This document shows positions 1 to 8,819 of a stretch of 64,000 nt of DNA, piece after piece (within the stretch, counting starts at the first letter, position 1; every line of letters starts with the position of its first letter). The stretch is taken from the NCBI RefSeq assembly GCF_009617875.1, contig NZ_BLAV01000001.1:1302001-1366000 (forward strand), read 5' to 3'. Under the pieces are notes generated by a model. It saw only the letters and a list, made by a program, of their open reading frames with translations. It searched no databases and had not been told where the DNA came from. The translations under genes and the position numbers were made by a program. Source of the stretch: Prolixibacter sp. NT017 (GTDB taxonomy: Bacteria; Bacteroidota; Bacteroidia; Bacteroidales; Prolixibacteraceae).

Positions 1-11
1 CCAGTCTGATA

Positions 12-722
12 ATGGAAAACGATGTATTGAACTACGCATTGTTCGAGAACCATCTGACAAGCGATCCGAACGATTACATGGCCGTTACCACGAACGCCAT
101 CAGCCTCGACCAGGATGCATTGATCGATTTGATGCTGACACGGGGCTCTACCCTGACTGCCACCGATATTATGGCGGTACTGAAAATGGAACGGGAAGTG
201 ATTTGTGAACAGGCCGCCCTGGGCAACAGTATCACGACCCCTGTATTTAACCTGAGCATGAGCATTAAGGGTGTATTTAACGGTCTGGACGATTCGTATG
301 ACCCTTCGCGTCACAGTATTAAGTTTAACCTGAGCCCGGGAACGGAACTCCGCGAAGTGGTCGGCTCTGTGAAGACGCAAAAGGTTCGTGGCGAAAAGGT
401 GGGTCCGGTTATCGACCAACTGGTGGATGCAGCTACGGGCAGTGTGAACGACCAGCTCACTTCGGGCGGATTGGCCACGTTGCGGGGCAGCTACCTCAAG
501 TACGATGCAGCTGACCCTACGCAGGGCATCTTCTTTATTGCCGGAGATGGCACGGAGAGCCGTGTGGAGGTGATATCACTGAATAAACCCGGCGAGCTGC
601 ACTTTCTGGCCCCGGCCCTGGCAGCAGGCGATTATCATGTGGAAGTACGGTCGATAATGAAAGGCCATAAGGAGCTGTCATCCGGCCGGCTGGATGCTGA
701 TATCGCCGTGGTAGGAGGTTAA
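12..722 (+). CDS. HU-like DNA-binding protein with C-terminal DUF4469 domain
   Basis: A 236-residue cytoplasmic protein with no signal peptide. The N-terminus (about residues 5-125, beginning NDVLNYALFENHLT and continuing NDYMAVTTNAISLDQDALIDLM) resembles the HU/IHF-like domain of Bacteroidetes Bvu_2165-type proteins. The second half (about 130-236) resembles the Ig-like DUF4469 domain, with a phrase SVNDQLTSGGLATLRGSYLK typical of that part. The family is thought to bind DNA; the role of the C-terminal domain is unknown. The ATG at 12 agrees with family N-termini, although the frame is open to the window edge. A perfect inverted repeat (713-720 with 724-731) covers the stop codon, and a field of short inverted repeats follows. 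The family assignment is fairly secure; the function is not established. Confidence 0.75.
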   Translation: MENDVLNYALFENHLTSDPNDYMAVTTNAISLDQDALIDLMLTRGSTLTATDIMAVLKMEREVICEQAALGNSITTPVFNLSMSIKGVFNGLDDSYDPSRHSIKFNLSPGTELREVVGSVKTQKVRGEKVGPVIDQLVDAATGSVNDQLTSGGLATLRGSYLKYDAADPTQGIFFIAGDGTESRVEVISLNKPGELHFLAPALAAGDYHVEVRSIMKGHKELSSGRLDADIAVVGG

Positions 723-731
723 CAACCTCCT
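713..731. repeat. Perfect inverted repeat over the stop codon
   Basis: AGGAGGTT at 713-720 pairs with AACCTCCT at 724-731 across a 3-base loop, and the TAA stop lies inside. There is no T-run afterwards, so it is not a classical intrinsic terminator; it could protect the 3' end of the mRNA. Confidence 0.5.
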
Positions 732-759
732 GCCGGCGTTACATCCCGTTATCCGGTAT

Positions 760-985
760 CCGGAACGGGAAGTTACAACTACCCGTGTCTGGTACTTATA
801 ACTACCGGTCGAGGGATAAGGTAACTACCCGTGGCTGGTAGTTAGTACTACCGGAAGCAGGTACTGGTAACTACCTACGGATGGTAGTTAGTACTACCCG
901 CCGCCGATCCTTATAAGGATCTTCGTCTGGTAGTTATAAGGGGTTGGAGGCGGGGAGTTGTATGAAGCCTCCGGTAGTACAAAAG
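760..985. repeat. Gene-free stretch with clustered GGTAGT/ACTACC inverted repeats
   Basis: The gap between the HU-like gene and the RHS gene has no credible gene. It carries about eight variants of the words GGTAGTTA, GGTAACTACC and ACTACC in both orientations. GGTAGTTAGTACTACC occurs at 837-852 and again at 883-898, each able to fold on itself, and a perfect 16-base palindrome GATCCTTATAAGGATC lies at 906-921. Spacing is irregular, so this is not a tandem array and not CRISPR. The words do not continue into either gene. Confidence 0.65.
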
Positions 986-1079
986 CTTCTTATGATAATG
1001 TTTTTTGAAACGGCTCTTCCTTTTCCGGAAAGTCTGAATGACATTAATCTTATTATTTAATAAAACTGAACAGAAACTC

Positions 1080-4000
1080 ATGAAATTTAAATTAACTGTA
1101 TTGTTTTTAGTGGTATTGTTTAGTTGTCGTTTTGGTTACGCTCAAAGCCTGTTGACCAATCCGGTAATCATACCACCCTCACCTTCTGTTGCTTCTTTTC
1201 AGCAACTTGATTTCAGCCAGGTTAATCTGTACAACGGCTTACCATCGGTTGATATCCCCGTTTATGAAATCAATCAGGGTGATTTTAAATTCCCGATCAA
1301 TCTTTCGTACCATTACAGTGGTTTTAAAGTTGAAGAAGTTGCCGGCTGGCTTGGACTGGGATGGAGTATCAATGCCGGAGGTATGATTTCTCATATTGTT
1401 CGGGGGAAGCCAGATGATGACCCTGATTATGGCTATAATTGGGTCCGGGACTATCTGGGAATACCCGATCCTATAGGAAATCCGTCAGCATACAGCAGTT
1501 TTACTTCGGGCATATCAAGTGATAAGAACACATTAAGAATGTTTGCCGACGGATTATATGACGGCCTTCCGGATGACTATATTATTAGTGCCAATAACCT
1601 TACAGGCTCAATAATTGACCTTGATAATGGGAATTATGTGTCTAATCCCTACAGACATTACCTTATCTATAAGTCGTCAAACCGATGGGATATAACGGAT
1701 GAAGCAGGGAATAAATATATCTTCGGGCATATCACCGGAGACTCTGATGTGAATTATGGTATGGAAAGGACTTCCTATGAATATTCTAATAGTACCAGTA
1801 ATATCGCGGAGTCCGAGACTTACACCTCCGGTTGGTTTCTCCGCGAGATAATTACCAATACCGGTGATGTTATACAATTCAATTATACCTCGGAAACGAT
1901 TGCCAAATTACCTGGAATATCAGAAACCCGTTTCAAACTGTTAGATTTTGCCGGTAGTTGTCCGGAGATGTTTTATTCGGTATCGGAAACAACTTTTATG
2001 CCTGTAACTACCTGGAAGTTAAGTTCGATTGATAGCCGGAGTTGTCATATTTCATTCTACAGTAATACAGCGAGAAGTGACAGAATCACAGGATCGAACT
2101 CCTGTTCATTAGATTCAATTGTCATAAAAGATTCTCAGAATAAGCGGGTTAAGAAATTTAGTTTCGATTATGATTATCTGGGTAATACCGGTAACAATGA
2201 AACCTGTCGGCTTGTATTAAAAAGAGTAACTGAATCGGGAAGTGACGGACAGGTATTAAAACCACCTTATATATTCGGGTACGATGAGAGTGTAACGGTT
2301 CCTTCTTATTCTTCCAAATCACAGGATTTCTGGGGTTTTTATAATGGCAAGACCAACACCACCTTTACGCCGTCCAATATTCCCAACAGTTCTTATAATG
2401 CATATTTCCAGGGATACGCAAACCGGAATCCCGATGCTAATTACAGTAAACTTGGACTTTTGACCAGTGTTACACTCCCGACGAAAGGAGAGATATCTTA
2501 TACGTATGAGCCCAACGATTATGGGTATGTAAAGGGAGAAGCCAATCCGTCTGTACCGGTTGCTTCCGGAACAATTACTTCGACCGCAGCCGTACCGGAA
2601 GGCTCGACAACCCTTGCCGTGAATAAAATGATAACCCTTGCCGATGACCAGACGGTTGTTGTGAATTTTGCCATAAGCAACAATGGTTATCCCCTGGAAG
2701 AGGAAGGAGAAGTGAGGATTAGCCCTGTAAAATCAGTGTTTCCTCCAATATTTAGTGTCAAACAGAATAATACGAGTGGAGTGACCGAGCTAGCCTTGTC
2801 TGCAGGGGTTTACTGGCTCACTGCTCAGGTTTATACTGTGGGACACTCTGCTTCCATTAGTGTTAACTACAAAACTTACGAAAAGGATGCAAACGGAAAT
2901 ATTATTTACAATAAGAATCTGACAGCAGGAGGGAACAGGCTGAAACGATCCGTTCAATACGACGGAATCAGTCACGGGAACGATAAAGTACTGACGTATG
3001 ATTATCGTATGGCCGATGAATCCGATCGGTCCAGTGGAATGATTTACGGCCCTATCAATTATGACTTTAGTACAATGCAGGCCGAAGTATCGGTATTGTA
3101 TCCTACCGGAACTTTGTTTAATGAGCAGTTTTGTACGTTTGCCGGGAGGACCAGTTCAAATCGTGCCCCGTTATTCGGTAGCGACGGCTATATCGGCTAC
3201 CAAAATGTAATGGTACAGGAGGGCGAAAACGGGGGAAACGGTAGTACACAGTACTACTTCACAACTTATCCTGACCAGGTTGTATCGGGCTTGTCACAAT
3301 CCATCAGTAAAGCATACAAACGGGGTAAACTACTGAAAGTTGTCAAAAAAGATAATGCGGGAAATGTGAAGTATGCCATGGAAAACCACTATACCTCCGA
3401 TAATGCCAACGAACATGGAGTTGCCGGGCTATTTTTGGTGGAATACAGTGAAAACAATGTCCAGGATTATCTGGATGTATTTAAGGCACCTTACTGGGGC
3501 ATCATCCGAAGTGAATGGTTTTACCTGTCTGAAAGTGTGGAGACCTATTATCATGATAACGGGAATGTTATTGACACCACTTTTTATGTTTACGGCAATC
3601 CGGTACACGCACAGTTGACTGAGGTAAAAAAACGAAGAAGTGATGGTAAACTGTTGCAAACCCACTATTATTATCCTTCCGATCACCCATCCGGTATTAC
3701 GACCAGTTCTGCTGTGGTAAATTCTTTAATATCGGAAAACAGGCAGGTGAAGCTGAAAGTAGAAAAAAAGGTTGAATCCGGAATAGTCGACGGGCAGGTG
3801 GAGAATTACGGAAGCAATCTTCTGCCTTCTGATTTGTCGATGCTGGTAGATGGTACTTACCAGCCGGGAATGCATTTCGATGACTACGACAGCTATGGCA
3901 ACCTGCTACAGGTGACCGATAAGAATGGGATAACCACTTCGTACTTGTGGGGATACAACAGTATGTATCCGGTAGCCAGGATTGTAAACATTGCCCAGGC

Positions 4001-4829
4001 AGATATTCCTTCATCGGTAAAAACAGCCGTGCAGAGTCACATATTTACCAATAGTACCGTTTTCAGTAATATCCAGACGGACCTTAATTACCTGAAGAGT
4101 CAACTGTCCTCGCTGATGAATGATTCGAGGTACATGGTCACCATCTATACCTACAAGCCCCTGGTTGGCATGACTTCTCAAACCGACCCGGGCGGTACTG
4201 CCACTTATTTTGCATATGATTCCTTTGGTCGGTTAAGGACGATCAAGGATGATGACAGTGCTATTAAGGAAAGATATACCTATCACTATGGTGAAACCGG
4301 AGCAGATTTAACCATTTCTTCAACGAGCCTGACTTTTAATAGCAGCGGAGGCACACAGTCAGGTTCAGTAACTTCCACTGTTTCCTGGACCGCTACTGAT
4401 GACCAGACATGGATATCGGTGAACCCTGCCTCGGGGGTTAACAATGGAACAGTTTCAATCACCTGCTCTGCCAATACCAGCACCTCCTCCCGTAGCGGAG
4501 TAGTTACTCTGACTGGCGGAGGGATTACAAAAACGGTAACAATTACACAGGAGGGGGCGTCTTTGCAATTGAGTGTGTCCCCCACTTCGCTGGTTTTTAA
4601 TGCAAGTGGAGAAACGTTATCGTGTACTGTGACTTCCAATGGCGGATGGATTGTTAGCTCAAGCATGAGCTGGATTGTATCCAGTATCCATCGTGGCAGT
4701 GGTAATGCGACCATACAGATCACTTGTCCTGCCAATACGTCAACCACCCGGGAAGGGGCAATAACCATTACTGTGCCGGGAATCAGCAAAACAGTAAATA
4801 TTACTCAGTCTGGTGGAATAAATCAATAA
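1080..4829 (+). CDS. Exported YD/RHS-repeat protein with two C-terminal BACON domains
   Basis: About 1,249 residues. I place the start at the ATG at 1080, because it directly opens a Sec signal peptide (MKFKLTVLFLVVLFSC, cleavage near GYAQ); the in-frame ATG at 1038 would add 14 unrelated residues. The early region has the SpvB/RHS-like phrase AGWLGLGWSINAGG. YD-type beta repeats follow, such as DSYGNLLQVTDKNG and YDSFGRLRTIKDDD. The last about 175 residues are two tandem BACON domains (about 1073-1158 and 1160-1249), each with the ITCSANTST or ITCPANTST phrase and ending in TVTITQ or TVNITQ. There is no RHS core motif and no toxin tip. It lies 27 bp upstream of the DUF6443/RHS effector, so the two probably form one surface system. 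BACON domains usually occur in carbohydrate- or mucin-binding proteins, so adhesion is a reasonable inference. Confidence 0.8.
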   Translation: MKFKLTVLFLVVLFSCRFGYAQSLLTNPVIIPPSPSVASFQQLDFSQVNLYNGLPSVDIPVYEINQGDFKFPINLSYHYSGFKVEEVAGWLGLGWSINAGGMISHIVRGKPDDDPDYGYNWVRDYLGIPDPIGNPSAYSSFTSGISSDKNTLRMFADGLYDGLPDDYIISANNLTGSIIDLDNGNYVSNPYRHYLIYKSSNRWDITDEAGNKYIFGHITGDSDVNYGMERTSYEYSNSTSNIAESETYTSGWFLREIITNTGDVIQFNYTSETIAKLPGISETRFKLLDFAGSCPEMFYSVSETTFMPVTTWKLSSIDSRSCHISFYSNTARSDRITGSNSCSLDSIVIKDSQNKRVKKFSFDYDYLGNTGNNETCRLVLKRVTESGSDGQVLKPPYIFGYDESVTVPSYSSKSQDFWGFYNGKTNTTFTPSNIPNSSYNAYFQGYANRNPDANYSKLGLLTSVTLPTKGEISYTYEPNDYGYVKGEANPSVPVASGTITSTAAVPEGSTTLAVNKMITLADDQTVVVNFAISNNGYPLEEEGEVRISPVKSVFPPIFSVKQNNTSGVTELALSAGVYWLTAQVYTVGHSASISVNYKTYEKDANGNIIYNKNLTAGGNRLKRSVQYDGISHGNDKVLTYDYRMADESDRSSGMIYGPINYDFSTMQAEVSVLYPTGTLFNEQFCTFAGRTSSNRAPLFGSDGYIGYQNVMVQEGENGGNGSTQYYFTTYPDQVVSGLSQSISKAYKRGKLLKVVKKDNAGNVKYAMENHYTSDNANEHGVAGLFLVEYSENNVQDYLDVFKAPYWGIIRSEWFYLSESVETYYHDNGNVIDTTFYVYGNPVHAQLTEVKKRRSDGKLLQTHYYYPSDHPSGITTSSAVVNSLISENRQVKLKVEKKVESGIVDGQVENYGSNLLPSDLSMLVDGTYQPGMHFDDYDSYGNLLQVTDKNGITTSYLWGYNSMYPVARIVNIAQADIPSSVKTAVQSHIFTNSTVFSNIQTDLNYLKSQLSSLMNDSRYMVTIYTYKPLVGMTSQTDPGGTATYFAYDSFGRLRTIKDDDSAIKERYTYHYGETGADLTISSTSLTFNSSGGTQSGSVTSTVSWTATDDQTWISVNPASGVNNGTVSITCSANTSTSSRSGVVTLTGGGITKTVTITQEGASLQLSVSPTSLVFNASGETLSCTVTSNGGWIVSSSMSWIVSSIHRGSGNATIQITCPANTSTTREGAITITVPGISKTVNITQSGGINQ

Positions 4830-4856
4830 AATGGCAATTTTTTAAGTAAAAATATA

Positions 4857-7800
4857 ATGGGAACAAGATATAAATTAATGCTATTACTGATTGGTATTTT
4901 CTGGATAGAAAATACGTATGGTCAGAGTTCAACGCAGAACTATATCGCAACGGAGACGGTGCTTGTATCAGGAAAAACCACTGAATCATCTGTAGATCCG
5001 CTTAGCTATACTCAAAAACGCACCCACCTGGAGTATTTTGATGGTCTTGGACGGTTATCACAAACTAACGACTACAAAGCTTCAGGCGACGGGAGTAAAG
5101 ATTTGATCACTCCTGTCCGCTACGACACTTATGGCCGTCAGGCAAAGGATTTTTTGCCTTTTGGCAAGGCCCGGAATATGGCTTTTTTGTCGGCTCCCTC
5201 CGATACAGTGGCCGCTGATTGGACCGGTTATTATGGTACAACGGATGATGACTATGCATATTCGCAGAAACGTTTCGAATCGTCTCCGCTTAACAGGGTC
5301 CTGGAAGTGTCGGCCCCGGGAAATATCTACCGGACAGGAGGGGGGCATACGGTGAATTATGAATATGATACCAATAGCGCAAATGAAGTGAGGTGCTACA
5401 CGGTAAATATTTCAGATGTGCTGAACCTGTCTGCGGGTTATTATGCGGCAGGGACATTGTTTAAGACCACTACCTGGGACGAGAACAATGCGCAATCGGA
5501 TAACACAAGCAGAACGGTAGAGTATAAAGACAAGCAGGGACGTGTTGTGTTGAAACGTAGCTACATAGGTACTACCGCCTTTTCGACGTACTATGTTTAC
5601 AACGACCGAAACCTGTTATGTTGCGTCATTCCTCCGAAAGCAACTGCCGATGACGGAAGTGTTAGCTCCACGGAACTGGATCAGTTGTGCTACCAGTATA
5701 AATATGATGGCTGGAAACGGATGAAAGAGAAAAAACTTCCCGGTGCGGGATGGGAATACTTAATCTATGATAAGCGTGACCGGTTGGTATTGAGCCAGGA
5801 TGCCAAATTGCGGGCGGTGAGTTCTACCCGGTATCATTACACGTTGTACGATAATTTAAACCGCCCGGTGGAGGCAGGGCTTTGTACCGAATCGACTGCC
5901 TACGCCACCCTGAGAACGAATGTGAGCAACAGCAGCAATTACACCCCGGCGTCACGTACCTCGGAAGTTTATACGTATTACGACAATTATACTGTACCAT
6001 CAACGTGGGGGTATCCCTACGCTTCGATTTACACAGATCAAACCCAGACGAACAATGTCAGAGGGCTGGTAACGGGAGTGAAAACCAAGGTGCTGAATAC
6101 CGGTGCCTGGCTTTATACGGTGAACTACTACGACAAGTACGGTAGGCTACTGCAACAGTTCCAGCGCAACCCGGAAGGAGGTTACAACCGGGTATCGACG
6201 GCTTACAATTTTACCGGCGACCCGGTTAAGCGGCAAACTTACCACCGGAAAACTTCGTCATCGACCGCTATTACGATTAACGAGGAGTATGGTTACGACC
6301 ACATGAGGCGGCCTACCTATGTGAAATACGGTTATAACACGACTTCACTGACGACCGTTGCACAGTTTACCTACGACGAGTTGGGACGGATGTCGAAGAA
6401 AGAGCTTCACAACGGCTACCAGGACATCGACTATGCCTATAACATCCGCGGATGGTTGACCCAAATTAATAACCCCACAGCCACGGTAAGCAACAGCAAG
6501 CTGTTTGCCATGAAGTTGTATTACAACACGGATATGACCGGCACCCTGGGAGGAGGAGCGCAGTACAACGGCAACATCAGCGGAACCATGTGGCGGTTGT
6601 CGGGCAACAGCAAAAAAGGGTACGGTTTTACTTACGATGGACTGAACCGGCTGACCGTAGCCGATTACGGCACCTATTCGGGAAGCTGGGCGAATACCAG
6701 CGCCTACGATTTGAACCCGGTCGTATATGACAAGAACGGGAACATTACCAACCTCACCCGGAAGAATTCCGGAGGTAACAACCGGGAAAGTTTAGGCTAT
6801 ACCTATGCAGGTAACCGACTTAGCAGCATCTCCGGTACCTACAACGGGATCAGTGACAACGGCAACTTTGGATATGATGCAAATGGGAACATGACCAGTG
6901 ACGGGCTGCGCGGATTGACGGTTACTTACTTCGATGAATTGAATCTTCCGAAACAGTACTACCAGAATTCCACGAATAAGGTCGACTACACATATGATGC
7001 CGGGGGTAACAAGTGGAGCAAAACAGCTACTGTTTCGGGTACTGCCTCTACTACGCTTTATGATGGTACCTTTATTTACGAGAACGGCAGCCTGAAAAAG
7101 GTGTTGACTTCCGAGGGGTATTACGACCCGTCGGCCGGGCTGTACTACTATTACCTGAAAGACCACCTGGGGAATACCCGCCTAACCTTCCATTACAGCG
7201 GTTCCACGGCGGTAGTCGACCAGGAGGTTGAATATTACCCGTTTGGCAGTCTGTTTACAGAGAACAATCTGGATAAAAATAAGTACCTTTATAACGGTAA
7301 AGAGTTAAACGACGAGTTCTTTGAAAATTATGATTACGGGGCTCGGTTCTATGATGCGGAGTTGGGACGGTTTCATACGCAAGATGCCTTTGCTGAGAAG
7401 TATTATGATTTTTCTCCATATCAATATGGTGCTAATAATCCAGTACTTTTTATTGATATCAATGGCGATAGCATTCAGGCAACACCAGATGCGATATTGG
7501 CTATTTACCATTCATTAGACCAAAATGCAAATGTTAAATTCGACGTTAAAAACGGGACTATTGATCCGGAGTCCTTTCGAGATCAAGCTGAATATTCAGA
7601 TGATATCGTGCTCAAAGACTTATATGAAATTGCAAGCAATGAACATATGGTGGAAGTGAATATATCTGATAAAGAAACTTATAAGGATAGTGAAGGAAAC
7701 ATTCAAAGCAATGAATTTCAAACGCCGACTGATTTTGATATTAGAGATCTTGGGCCAGAAACTGCGCAACAATTGAGAAATCTAGGTGAACGAGATGGAA

Positions 7801-8063
7801 AAACAATAGAAGGAAATCTTGGTGTCACTTTATTACCCGGTAATGAATCATTATCAGGTAAAAGATCTCAGGATGGAAACATTCAAGTAATAATTAATGG
7901 AAAAGGCACTTTAAATCATAGGGCTGTTGGTGTAGCTCATGAGTTTGTACATGTTGTTCTCTATTTAAGAGGATTGCCTCACGGACATGGAAAACCAGGT
8001 GTGGATGAAGCAATCAAAAAACGTACTAATGTTGTAATGAAACGACTTGGATATGACTATTAA
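4857..8063 (+). CDS. RHS polymorphic effector, DUF6443 type, with zincin-like C-terminal tip
   Basis: A 1,068-residue exported protein with a signal peptide ending near ENTYGQ. Residues about 25-170 match DUF6443 (for example HLEYFDGLGRLSQTNDY). YD repeats run to about 750. The RHS-associated core follows at about 760-870, with YYLKDHLGNTRLTF, YYPFG, YLYNGKELNDE and GARFYDAELGRFHT, and ends at NPVLFIDINGD. The tip (about 871-1068) is AT-richer than the core and holds HEFVH at 1028-1032 with Asp-Glu at about 1050, the pattern of a zinc metallopeptidase. The core probably forms a shell around the toxin tip, as in known RHS proteins. The next gene overlaps by 11 bp and is a likely immunity gene. 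No type IX sorting domain is seen. Core identification is strong; the peptidase call rests on one motif. Confidence 0.88.
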   Translation: MGTRYKLMLLLIGIFWIENTYGQSSTQNYIATETVLVSGKTTESSVDPLSYTQKRTHLEYFDGLGRLSQTNDYKASGDGSKDLITPVRYDTYGRQAKDFLPFGKARNMAFLSAPSDTVAADWTGYYGTTDDDYAYSQKRFESSPLNRVLEVSAPGNIYRTGGGHTVNYEYDTNSANEVRCYTVNISDVLNLSAGYYAAGTLFKTTTWDENNAQSDNTSRTVEYKDKQGRVVLKRSYIGTTAFSTYYVYNDRNLLCCVIPPKATADDGSVSSTELDQLCYQYKYDGWKRMKEKKLPGAGWEYLIYDKRDRLVLSQDAKLRAVSSTRYHYTLYDNLNRPVEAGLCTESTAYATLRTNVSNSSNYTPASRTSEVYTYYDNYTVPSTWGYPYASIYTDQTQTNNVRGLVTGVKTKVLNTGAWLYTVNYYDKYGRLLQQFQRNPEGGYNRVSTAYNFTGDPVKRQTYHRKTSSSTAITINEEYGYDHMRRPTYVKYGYNTTSLTTVAQFTYDELGRMSKKELHNGYQDIDYAYNIRGWLTQINNPTATVSNSKLFAMKLYYNTDMTGTLGGGAQYNGNISGTMWRLSGNSKKGYGFTYDGLNRLTVADYGTYSGSWANTSAYDLNPVVYDKNGNITNLTRKNSGGNNRESLGYTYAGNRLSSISGTYNGISDNGNFGYDANGNMTSDGLRGLTVTYFDELNLPKQYYQNSTNKVDYTYDAGGNKWSKTATVSGTASTTLYDGTFIYENGSLKKVLTSEGYYDPSAGLYYYYLKDHLGNTRLTFHYSGSTAVVDQEVEYYPFGSLFTENNLDKNKYLYNGKELNDEFFENYDYGARFYDAELGRFHTQDAFAEKYYDFSPYQYGANNPVLFIDINGDSIQATPDAILAIYHSLDQNANVKFDVKNGTIDPESFRDQAEYSDDIVLKDLYEIASNEHMVEVNISDKETYKDSEGNIQSNEFQTPTDFDIRDLGPETAQQLRNLGERDGKTIEGNLGVTLLPGNESLSGKRSQDGNIQVIINGKGTLNHRAVGVAHEFVHVVLYLRGLPHGHGKPGVDEAIKKRTNVVMKRLGYDY

Positions 8064-8535
8064 AAGCATTGTTCTTTGTGTCCTATTCTCAATTTTAATG
8101 AAGTTGAGCTTTGGACAAATTGCAGAAAAAAAAGATAGCATACTCTTCTTTGATGCAGATTCTACTTGTTTAGGAGTATTCTATGAAACAAATAATGAGA
8201 TTGATTCTACTGTATATTGGGACTTGAATAAGGATAAGATTGACGTTTCCTTCAAAGTTCCTGAATATAAATTTGGTATTGATTCTTTGAATGAATTACT
8301 TTTAAGTAAATTTAGAGAGCAATTAAACTTTGTCGAAGTCAATGGAGCCGCATTGGTATATATATTACTTGAGAATGGCGAGATAAAGGAAATACGAATA
8401 GGAAAAAGAATTGGATACCATCGTAAATATGATGAATTGATAGAAAAGACCCTTATGATGACTCAAGGTGATTGGATTATACCTAAAAAAACAAATAAAC
8501 CATTATTATTTGTCTATTTGTTTAAAATGAAATAA
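8053..8535 (+). CDS. Putative periplasmic immunity protein for the zincin tip
   Basis: A 160-residue protein starting at the ATG at 8053, which overlaps the end of the effector gene by 11 bp; an upstream in-frame TTG at 8047 is less likely. The N-terminus (MTIKSIVLCVLFSILMKLSFGQ) is a Sec signal peptide. The C-terminal half (ALVYILLENGEIKEIRIGKRIG, then a late GDWIIPKKTNKPLLFVYLF) resembles the fold of TonB C-terminal domains, but with no proline-rich linker or membrane anchor. Position directly after the toxin tip, export signal and AT-rich composition matching the tip support an immunity role in the periplasm. That role is inference from context. Confidence 0.6.
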   Translation: MTIKSIVLCVLFSILMKLSFGQIAEKKDSILFFDADSTCLGVFYETNNEIDSTVYWDLNKDKIDVSFKVPEYKFGIDSLNELLLSKFREQLNFVEVNGAALVYILLENGEIKEIRIGKRIGYHRKYDELIEKTLMMTQGDWIIPKKTNKPLLFVYLFKMK

Positions 8536-8550
8536 ACATTCAGAGTTACA

Positions 8551-8580
8551 AACCCGGCCACTGTGCCGGGTTTTGTTTTA
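8551..8580 (+). terminator. Intrinsic terminator after the first effector/immunity pair
   Basis: AACCCGGC (8551-8558) pairs with GCCGGGTT (8565-8572) and is followed by a T-rich tail. It closes the unit starting with the RHS genes. The about 240 bases that follow, up to the orphan tip at 8820, contain no gene or other element that I can recognise. Confidence 0.8.
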
Positions 8581-8819
8581 TGTGTACCATTTGTATCCTA
8601 AGAATACTTGAGAAAATCATCTCTGTGGAGGTAGAGGTAGTTCTTGTTTTCATTATGAAGATGCTGAAACTCCCATATATTATTTTATGACACTTTGTGC
8701 AACAGAAAATTAGCACTCCCTAAAGGACAATCCAAAGAAATGTAGAAAACATTCATCAGTTTTTTATCCATCTTAATACGGTCGTACTAGCTGGCATTAG
8801 TTTGAACTGACTAATCTGA

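Noticed and set aside
1038..1079. Upstream ATG at 1038 as start of the first RHS-locus gene
   Set aside because: It would put 14 polar or mixed residues before a well-formed signal peptide that begins at 1080.
6792..7166. Minus-strand frame inside the RHS core, repeated at 8952-9326
   Set aside because: It lies fully opposite a well-supported RHS core and is present in both copies only because the core is duplicated.
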